Origin: Aurantiochytrium sp. KH105
Lineage: Eukaryota > Sar > Bigyra > Thraustochytrida > Thraustochytriidae
Assembly: GCA_003116975.1 (NCBI GenBank)
Contig: BGKB01000045.1
Coordinates: 310,001 to 374,000 of the forward strand
Direction of reading: 5' to 3'
Length of the DNA stretch: 64,000 bases
A program made the translations under genes and the position numbers. Below the pieces are notes generated by a model. The model was not told the DNA's origin. It made no database searches and was given only the letters and a program-made list of their open reading frames with translations. How positions within the stretch are numbered: the stretch's first letter is position 1; every line of letters begins with the position of its first letter. Positions 57,047 to 64,000 of this stretch are shown here, piece by piece.

Positions 57047-57459
57047 AGTGGCAACGTGCTTTTTTTGTTTCTACCATCGAACGGGCCTCCGGCGTGAAGA
57101 TGGATGATCAAGCTATTTCATCTTCTCTTCTCAGGCAACGAAGGCCTCAATACATGAACCTATCAACAACAAACAATGTATCAGTCAGAGCGTGATCGCC
57201 CAGCATCTCAGACACCGAAGCGGATGAACGAAGTATATCAGAATTTTCTTCATATCATGAATACCATCTACTACTATCCGCAGCAAAGCAGAGAGTCTCT
57301 CCTCTACCATTTTCACATTTTAATTTCCAACCATTTTCTTCGGTTGGTCAAACATCCAAGAGTCGATTACGTTTTGCTCTTGAGCACACAGTCGCTGCGT
57401 GTTGTCGAACTTGATTAATTCTCGAAAGAAAAGAAAAGAAAAGTTATCCTGTCCTTTCG
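57047..57459. other. Convergent intergenic region
   Basis: AT-rich 3' flanks of POLE2 and the channel gene. An AGAAAAGAAAAGAAAAG run lies at about 57427-57442. Nothing else is seen. Confidence 0.4.
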
Positions 57460-60222
57460 TCACTCAGTGTCGTGCTCACTGCTGAGAGCTGACTGGTTTG
57501 ACTGCTCATAGGACTTTGAGCGCTCCTCGCGAGCGAGCTTGCGCGCTTTTTGGATATCACCGGTACCTCCCGTTCTTTCTAAGAATTCGTCCTGGAAAAC
57601 GACCATGAACTCGATAAATTCGGCAAAGTCAAGTTCACCACTGTTGTCGTCGTCAACTTGTGCAACTAGCTCTCTAATCTGAGCCTTGGTGAAGACATCG
57701 CCAATTGCGATGAATCCAATCGCGAGCTCCTCTTCATCAATCGAGCCGCCGCCATCATAGTCGATGGTATTAAAGATATCGTGAAAGAGCGAAACTGTCT
57801 CTTTGGCAAGATTGTTTTCCTCGGCAATTTTGTCGGCGCGCTTCATGACGGCCTTGACCTCGTCCTGATTTGCGGACGCCTCCTCCATGCTCATCGTCAC
57901 CACACCAATAAAAAGGGTCATGAGGACGAGTCCGCCAATGAGGGTAAAAAGAATATAGTACAGTGCCGCTACGACACCAAGGGCCTGAGGGGACGTGCAA
58001 AGCTCCTCCATGCCATCGTAGCCGTATTGATCGCAGCCATACATTGAAATGTAGGCAAGATCAGACCAATCCTCGAGCGTTGCGCTTCGAAAGAGGGTCA
58101 TGAGCGCCACGTGCAATGCACCAAAATGCCATGGGTCGTTTTCCGCAAAGAGAATCTGGCCAGCAATGGCGAAAATATAAAACACCATGAAGAGAATGAG
58201 TGCAATGTAGCTAATCGAGCTCACACCATTGATCAGCGCAACGACGATGATCTGTAGGTCCGGAAGAGCCTGAAGTAGCTTTAGGACGCGAAGAAGCCTC
58301 AGCAGACGTAAAATCGTAAGCGTGCTTCCCGAACCGGGGATGAGGCTCCCCACGACCACAACGTAGTCAAAGACGTTCCAGCCTTTCACGCCACGATGGT
58401 AAAAAAAGTGCCAGGGCTTGAACCTGCACGCGAGCGTCTTGAGCACAATCTCCGCTCCGAAAATACCAAGAATGACGCCATCCACGATCTGGAGCCCAAA
58501 GGAGTTCTCAAATTCCGGAAAGGTCGAGAATCCGATTTGTGCACCAGCACAGACGATGATAAAGGTGACAAAGTTTGTGAAGCGTGCACTGCTGACAATT
58601 TCCTCGCATGCATCTGAAAAGGCAACAAATCGGGCCCGAAGGGGATGCGATGCATATTTATCATCGATCTCGGTCTCCTTGGTCGGTTTACTATCCTCGA
58701 CACCGACAGCGCGCAGAATGAGCGAGCGCAAATGACTGATTTCCGAGTCATCAAAGACGTCCGTATCCTGAGCGGTCATGAAGAATGATTGCGACAACGA
58801 CGGCATTCTCGACATGAAGCTGCGACGTCGACCGTCTCCATGATGATTTGATGCAGTCTCTGCCAAGGCGTTTTGGGAATGTTCGGCGGAGGTACTCGAA
58901 CTTAAGGGAAGAACCTTTGTTGCACCAGCCAGACCGTTACCCGCGGACTTTTGTCGAAGCACATGCGAGACGTGCCTTGTGAGAGTCAAAGCCCCGGAAG
59001 CAATTTTAACTGGGGACGACGCTCCGTCAAGGAGCAAACTGGACGAGCGCTCAGTGGGCGTGCGATTGAGAGCCCGTTCGCGTGCCTTGGCAAGCGCTTG
59101 CTGCCGATGAAGAGCCTCTTTTTCCTCCTTGAGGTCCTCCATGCTTTTGGTCATGCTCATCGTCACAGCACCGACAAAGAGACTGAGCATGACAAGCGAA
59201 GAGACAAAGACAAAGCTAATAAAGTAGAGGACCGAAAAGAGTTCCTGGGATTTGGGATTCGCGCATGCCCAGAGCTCCCCGGCGCGGCCTGCCCTTGCAG
59301 GATCGAGTGACACGTCATCTTTGTAAATGGCTCCGGGATACGTCCTACATGAGTAGTAGTTGGTGTAGAGGACGTCTGTCCAGTCCTCGAATGTAGAGAG
59401 CCGCCACAGCGTGAACATGGCACGCCAAATGTCCCCGAACTCGAAGGGATCATTCTCGGCAAAAAGATAATACCCCAACACGGCATACATGTAAAAGATG
59501 AGGAGAAGGAGCACGAGAATGTACATGATTGCTCGCATTCCGCCAATGAGACCCATGACAATCATGTAGAGCTGGGGGATGCGCTTGACAAGCTTGATGA
59601 GTCGCATCAGGCGCACGAGTCGAAGCAGGCCGATCGAAGAGCCCCAATTAAAGATGGGAAGCGAGAGAAATACAATTGTGAAATCGAATACATTCCACTT
59701 CCACTCGGTGCCCGTAAAGTACTTCCATGGCTTGCGATGCTCTGCCACGATTTTGACGAGACACTCAGCAATGAAGACTGACAGAACAAACTTGTCAATG
59801 ATCAGTACCACGGCGTTTGTTTCCATGGCTGGGTAGCTTTGAAGGCCAACCAGGACGCCCGCAATGAGAATCACAAAAATGACGAAGCCATTAAAGGTGT
59901 CATTTTCTGTGAGTTTTTTGCATATGAAAGAGACGCGTCCAAAAATTCCCAAAGATTCATATTCGATGGAGGGCGTGCCCTGTGCTGCGCTGTCGACGGC
60001 AAGTTGCTCTGAATCTCCCTTGTTGAGACGCGCCATTGGGTCCTCGTCGACGTTTTCCTCCGCGTAGCCAGCAAGTTGAGTTGCCTCGACCTCGAGGCCG
60101 GGCTCAAGACCCATGCGCTCTTTGCGGATGCGTCGTGCATTGCGACGAGCCTCCTTATCAGCCTCCTTTTGCTTTCGTCGCGCATTGCGCTGCGCGGCAG
60201 CAATCGCCGCTGCAGATGCCAT
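57460..60222 (-). CDS. Two-domain voltage-gated cation channel with C-terminal EF-hands
   Basis: A 920-residue ion channel with two six-helix domains. Domain I (about residues 105-370) has S1 FVIFVILIAGVLVGLQ, voltage sensor S4 LLRLVRLMRLIKLVKRIP and pore word TLWRLSTFEDWTDVLY. Domain II (about 540-790) has S1 NFVTFIIVCAGAQIGF, S4 LRLLRLLRVLKLLQALPD and pore word TLFRSATLEDWSDLAY. The pore words have the T-x-E-D-W pattern of Na/Ca channel filters, not the filter of classic two-pore channels. The domains are joined by a linker of about 170 residues. Two EF-hands follow S6 of domain II (IDYDGGGSIDEEE, VDDDNSGELDFAE). N-terminus is basic and coiled. Calcium or sodium flux with calcium feedback is likely; location is unknown. 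Confidence 0.92.
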   Translation of the reverse strand: MASAAAIAAAQRNARRKQKEADKEARRNARRIRKERMGLEPGLEVEATQLAGYAEENVDEDPMARLNKGDSEQLAVDSAAQGTPSIEYESLGIFGRVSFICKKLTENDTFNGFVIFVILIAGVLVGLQSYPAMETNAVVLIIDKFVLSVFIAECLVKIVAEHRKPWKYFTGTEWKWNVFDFTIVFLSLPIFNWGSSIGLLRLVRLMRLIKLVKRIPQLYMIVMGLIGGMRAIMYILVLLLLIFYMYAVLGYYLFAENDPFEFGDIWRAMFTLWRLSTFEDWTDVLYTNYYSCRTYPGAIYKDDVSLDPARAGRAGELWACANPKSQELFSVLYFISFVFVSSLVMLSLFVGAVTMSMTKSMEDLKEEKEALHRQQALAKARERALNRTPTERSSSLLLDGASSPVKIASGALTLTRHVSHVLRQKSAGNGLAGATKVLPLSSSTSAEHSQNALAETASNHHGDGRRRSFMSRMPSLSQSFFMTAQDTDVFDDSEISHLRSLILRAVGVEDSKPTKETEIDDKYASHPLRARFVAFSDACEEIVSSARFTNFVTFIIVCAGAQIGFSTFPEFENSFGLQIVDGVILGIFGAEIVLKTLACRFKPWHFFYHRGVKGWNVFDYVVVVGSLIPGSGSTLTILRLLRLLRVLKLLQALPDLQIIVVALINGVSSISYIALILFMVFYIFAIAGQILFAENDPWHFGALHVALMTLFRSATLEDWSDLAYISMYGCDQYGYDGMEELCTSPQALGVVAALYYILFTLIGGLVLMTLFIGVVTMSMEEASANQDEVKAVMKRADKIAEENNLAKETVSLFHDIFNTIDYDGGGSIDEEELAIGFIAIGDVFTKAQIRELVAQVDDDNSGELDFAEFIEFMVVFQDEFLERTGGTGDIQKARKLAREERSKSYEQSNQSALSSEHDTE

Positions 60223-61309
60223 GCTGCGAGGAGGCTTGTGCGGTAATCAGCTAAGAATTAAGACAACCTTCGCGTTGTTTGGCCAGGCCGAGGTTCGGGC
60301 CGGAGCCCGAGCCTGGCCTCGCCTTGCCTCGGTTTTGCCGGCCCTTGTGGCGACTGCCGTGCACGCCTCCGCGCTCCCACCCGAGGGAGAAGATGGCGCG
60401 ACGCGACAAGCAATCTTGCGCAATCGCGGACGGAGACGATGAGACTCCTCGCTGGTTTGTTGCTGCTAATGCCGCAGCGAAGTTCGGGCCGTCAGACTGA
60501 GGGTTGAATGTCAGCTACTACCGACTATGTACTATATGTATGATGCAAGGGAGTAGCTGCTTTTCCCGTCCGCGTTGTACTGGTGGGTTGATCGAGTCAG
60601 CACGAAAGGGCCCGGAAGAACATTGGGGGGGGGGGGCCTAGGAGAGAAGGAGCGAGATCCTAGCTTTGTGCGCTCTGTAGACCTAGCTTTTCCAAGGCTT
60701 TCTCATCACTTTACCGCTCGTTGCTTCCTACCCTAGCCAAACCGTCTCGAGCTGTGAGGGGTCACCGGTCACTGTATCGAGCTCGTCCTCGCAATTTACT
60801 AGGATTTATAAATAAGAGAATAGGATCGCCACGCACACGCACACGCACGCTCCCCGTGACGCGTCTTTGATCGTTTCAGTCGCCAGTTTCTTCGGACGCA
60901 AAGAAAGCGTCGAGATTCGCGGCAAGAAGCAAAACACGCAAGCAAGCTATGGCGCTCCTCTTGTGTCCGTTACGATTATTTGGGTTTCGCAGATGGTTCT
61001 GCGTCGTTCCAGAATACATCCGTTGAATAATAATTGCAGCGATCACGGGGCGGAGTCCATTGATAAGCGGTAGGCCAGGCTTTGCATGAGCAAGCAGCAC
61101 AGGCAAGACCAACGAATAAACGAGCCAGGGTCCTCTCCCTCTCGATGGAGAAAGGCGCTACATTGCTCGAGTGCCCGTTTGTTAATTTTGGGCTTCACCC
61201 AGCAGCGAGCGGGCGCGCCCGAGGCGTTGGGCAGAATTGGGACGAAGACCTTTTCTTCTAAGCTTTCTTTACCCATACAGCTGACACCGCTGGTCGCGCG
61301 AGCGAGGAA
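60223..61309. promoter_or_regulatory. Divergent promoter region of channel and EF-hand/WD40 genes
   Basis: A 1,087-bp interval. It holds a 12-nt poly-G run at 60625-60636 followed directly by GGCCTAGG-like sequence, a TAGACCTAGC word near 60679 and a (CACACG)n run at about 60832-60849. No gene is seen. Confidence 0.5.
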
Positions 61310-64000
61310 ATGGGCCTCGTGGTCGCGCGGGAGGCTGCGAGCACCGAGGGCCACGGCAGAGGTGCCAAGGCTGAGAGACAGGAGAGCAAAGCTTGCGTGC
61401 CGGAGTCGAAGCCATGGTGCACATGTCTTGCGGGAATGGGCTCCAAGGCCATGTGGAGCCTCGTGGACAGACACCGCGGCTTAGACTTTACTCTCGATGC
61501 GAACGACTGTCTACGACTGCTCGGCACATCGGAAGCCTGCGGTGAGCTGTGCCCGTGCGCCAAAACAGATGACATGCTATCCACGGTGGACTGTTTGCAG
61601 CTCGTAGGAGCCGCCGTGTGCTTTAGCTCGACGAGTCGCAAGACACGACTCAAGGCGCTCTTTGAGGTCTTCGACTTTGATCGCCGTGGCTCGCTCTCGT
61701 TTGATGAGGTATTCCTGCTTCTTGACACGTGTTGCGCAGGCATTGAACGTTTTGGCGGGGGCCGCTTTATCATTCCAAGCGCCGCGGAGCTTGAGCTGGT
61801 CGCAGACATTTTGTTTGCGGCGACTCCGCACGAGCGTTTGTCGCGCGCTGGCTTTGTGAACAACTCTTGCCGCCGTGCGCGAGGCTGGCTGCAGGCCTTT
61901 GAACAACTCACAGAGCAAGGTGGCGAGAGTATGCCATTTGTCATTCCACAAGGTCGGGCGCGAGCAATGGCAAAACCACCGGCACAGCGTCTCCTCGGCG
62001 AGCCGAAAAACGTGTGTGGTGCGCGACAGGCATTTTTTATGGCGGACGGCCAACTGGTGCGCATTGTAGGCCCAATGCTTATTGCAAGCTCTGTCCAGCC
62101 GCAAAACGATGGACGCGAGAATCCGGGACGCATTGGATGGTACCATGAAGGTGACATCGTGGCCCAGGCATACAGCTGGACGCACGATCTCATTGCAACC
62201 GCCTGCCAGCAGCAAGTTGTGGTCTGGACGTTTCCCAAACTTGAACCTCTTGCCGTTGTGGACACGGCGTTTTCCACGGTGGCCTTGAGTTGGGCGAGCA
62301 GTCGTCGCGAGCTTTGCGTGGCCGACGAACGAGGCACCGCTCGTGTGTACTCTTTGGTGAATGTTACCTTGCACAAGGCACGCTGCAGCAACGTTACTGT
62401 CGCAGCACCCGAGCAAAAGGACGATGCGGAGCTAGATTCCGAGTACGACAACGATAATGAAAGCTCGGAAGAGGAGGACTCCCTCGATTCTTCGGACAAC
62501 GACGGGGACTCTGAAGAGGATCGAGAAGACTCGAGAAGACTCATTTCCAAGACGACGCGCGCAAAGAAGACGACCAGGAGGTTTGCACAAACAAGATTGG
62601 AAGCAGTCTTTCAACTACCACCAGGCTCGATCAAAGCGTTAACGCACGTCGAGGAAGATCGCATACTGGTGTGCGGACGGCAAGGCTTGGCGGAGATTCT
62701 GGATGTTGACGGAGGCGAGAAGCGATGTGTGGGCTTTGATCGAGCTCCCGAGGTTGACTTCGTCTCTGCCGCATTTCATCCGCGATCCACGTTTGCCGTC
62801 CTCGGTGCGGATGACGGCAAACTGTACGTGGTCGAGGGATACCGCGTGACGCGCGCTGTGCAAGCCTTTGGCGATGATGATGCAGTGATCGCACTGCATG
62901 TATGTTCGCGAGGGTTCACGACGGGCTCCCCCAAGAATGGCTTGCTCAAACTCTGGAGTCTCAATGTTCAGCTCGTTGCAGAGTATGACGAGGTGACGCA
63001 GGCACCATCGTTGGATACGGGAGCCGTGAGCGTGTGCTGGTCGCTCGAGGGATCGCGCATTGCCGTCACTACACGCGCTTGCGAAGTGATTTTGGTCCAC
63101 GGCGTGAGTGGGAGTGTGCTTGGCGAAGGCGGAGTATCGTGCGGTCACCCTGGGATGGAGAGGCAGTTCTGGTTGCCAGAGTCCCGACTATTGACGACGG
63201 GCAGCGACGGAACTCTACGTTTGTGGGACATGGAGGGACTTGGACACTTGTGCTCGACGTGCATGGTAGATCGCAAGGTTCTTGTCATGACTGGTCGCGA
63301 TGTCGTGAAGCCCAAGGTCATGACACTCGTCGCACTCGGCCACGAGGACGGTCTTTCTGTAGTAGCGCGAGATGACGATGCCATGGTGTGGAGGGAAACC
63401 TTTACCGTGAGCGAAGAAGGCTTTACGGCACGTTTGCTCACTTGGTCGCCCTGTGGGCAGTATCTCTTTGCGGAGGATCGCGTTTACGATGTATGGGCGC
63501 GCGAGGAATTTTGTCGACTCCCGGAACGGGTCCCAATTGTGAAGCCGCAATTCTGGCCAGCGCAAGGCAAAGGAGCATGGCATGTCTCGTTTGACGCGGA
63601 CAATGCTTTTGAGGCCTCACGCAAGTCTGTTTTGCGCAAAAAAGGATTGCGTCGCATCAAACTCGCAATGCACGCTGAGGAAGACGCTATGGGGGTGGAC
63701 GAGCCCGCGCCGGTGCATCTTGTGGCCAGCGAGGATGACACGGGGTGCTTTTATTCGACTGCACTGACGGGAGAAGAGGTCATTTTACGCAGTTGCACGA
63801 AGGAATTCACGTTTGCGATGCGTGGAAGAGACGAGGCGCCCAAAGATCTTGCATTTTTCAAACACCACGATGCTGACGAGTCAGAGGAAAAGAACAACAA
63901 GGACGAAGGCAAGAAGAAGGACAGGAGGGATGATGCCAACAAAGAAGAAGAAGAAGAAGATAACGACGATGAAGACGAAGAAAAGGAGGATGCAGCACCC
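61310..64000 (+). CDS. EF-hand and WD40-repeat protein (partial, runs off the window)
   Basis: The frame is open from a TAA at 61259 to the right edge, at least 897 residues with no stop in view. Candidate starts are ATG 61310, 61436 and 61451; 61436 (MGSKAMWSLVDRH) precedes the first structured segment. An EF-hand-like helix pair lies about 60-85 residues after 61436: LKALFEVFDFDRRGSLSFDE. WD40 blades then follow, such as QQQVVVWTFPKL, RELCVADERGTARVYSL, ILVCGRQGLAEILDVDG, TFAVLGADDGKLYVVEG, PKNGLLKLWSLN and GSDGTLRLWDME. A very acidic linker (SEYDNDNESSEEED-like) splits the propellers, and the sequence ends in a Lys/Glu/Asp-rich tail. The layout recalls EF-hand/WD40 proteins of cilia and EML-type proteins, but no HELP motif was seen. 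Confidence 0.82.
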   Translation, partial: MGLVVAREAASTEGHGRGAKAERQESKACVPESKPWCTCLAGMGSKAMWSLVDRHRGLDFTLDANDCLRLLGTSEACGELCPCAKTDDMLSTVDCLQLVGAAVCFSSTSRKTRLKALFEVFDFDRRGSLSFDEVFLLLDTCCAGIERFGGGRFIIPSAAELELVADILFAATPHERLSRAGFVNNSCRRARGWLQAFEQLTEQGGESMPFVIPQGRARAMAKPPAQRLLGEPKNVCGARQAFFMADGQLVRIVGPMLIASSVQPQNDGRENPGRIGWYHEGDIVAQAYSWTHDLIATACQQQVVVWTFPKLEPLAVVDTAFSTVALSWASSRRELCVADERGTARVYSLVNVTLHKARCSNVTVAAPEQKDDAELDSEYDNDNESSEEEDSLDSSDNDGDSEEDREDSRRLISKTTRAKKTTRRFAQTRLEAVFQLPPGSIKALTHVEEDRILVCGRQGLAEILDVDGGEKRCVGFDRAPEVDFVSAAFHPRSTFAVLGADDGKLYVVEGYRVTRAVQAFGDDDAVIALHVCSRGFTTGSPKNGLLKLWSLNVQLVAEYDEVTQAPSLDTGAVSVCWSLEGSRIAVTTRACEVILVHGVSGSVLGEGGVSCGHPGMERQFWLPESRLLTTGSDGTLRLWDMEGLGHLCSTCMVDRKVLVMTGRDVVKPKVMTLVALGHEDGLSVVARDDDAMVWRETFTVSEEGFTARLLTWSPCGQYLFAEDRVYDVWAREEFCRLPERVPIVKPQFWPAQGKGAWHVSFDADNAFEASRKSVLRKKGLRRIKLAMHAEEDAMGVDEPAPVHLVASEDDTGCFYSTALTGEEVILRSCTKEFTFAMRGRDEAPKDLAFFKHHDADESEEKNNKDEGKKKDRRDDANKEEEEEDNDDEDEEKEDAAP

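Noticed and set aside
57460..60222. Assignment of the two-domain channel as a classic two-pore channel (TPC)
   Set aside because: The pore words carry T-x-E-D-W and the EF-hands are C-terminal, unlike TPC filters and the plant TPC1 layout.
61258..62550. A 430-codon minus-strand ORF, and a second one at 61577-62416
   Set aside because: Both are antisense to the EF-hand/WD40 frame, which is open for 2.7 kb and has recognisable repeats.

Overview
The window is nuclear DNA of a compact-genome eukaryotic microbe. Codon-level features and gene content fit a stramenopile, most likely a labyrinthulomycete (thraustochytrid). That placement is an inference from gene style (mostly single-exon genes, GC-rich third positions, rare short GT-AG introns, intergenic gaps of 0.1-1.3 kb) and content; no similarity search was possible. 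About 27 protein genes can be supported. Only three introns were found (4832-4985, 10463-10588, 22304-22526), all phase 0, 126-223 bp, with GTAAGT/GTACGT donors and (C)ACAG/CGCAG acceptors. I saw no rRNA, tRNA, snRNA, CRISPR or intact transposon.

Left part (1-14.2 kb): a possible cyclase relic, an ARF-like GTPase, an ankyrin-repeat protein, a full-length 5-oxoprolinase, a TLC-domain membrane protein and a large Gly/Pro-C2-EF-hand protein. Middle part (15.4-32 kb): a SAP-domain protein, proteasome alpha5 divergent from ribosomal protein eL8, an RHBDD1-like rhomboid whose start codon overlaps that of a divergent membrane protein, an otubain, an MFS transporter, a MORN-repeat membrane protein divergent from a GPHR/GPR89 protein, and a TM9SF protein. 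Then about 6.2 kb (31.96-38.14 kb) without a convincing gene precedes a Q-rich AP2-domain transcription factor.

Right part (40.9-64 kb): a two-G-domain Der/EngA GTPase with a transit peptide, with a small coiled-coil ORF just upstream, a WD40 protein divergent from COX20, a mitochondrial DEAD-box helicase, a PH-LIM protein, an F-box/Sel1 protein, an NTF2-like protein divergent from POLE2, and a two-domain voltage-gated channel with C-terminal EF-hands, divergent from an EF-hand/WD40 protein that runs off the right edge.

Functional themes are housekeeping (translation, proteasome, ubiquitin, replication), mitochondrial biogenesis (COX20, DEAD-box, Der), endomembrane traffic (ARL, TM9SF, GPHR, rhomboid, TLC) and calcium signalling (channel, EF-hand/WD40, C2-EF-hand). 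Structure not explained by the genes includes a palindrome TAGGCCTA found six times and only between genes, mostly a few hundred bases upstream of start codons. There are also hairpin pairs in two gene leaders and a recurrent (CAAG)n microsatellite.
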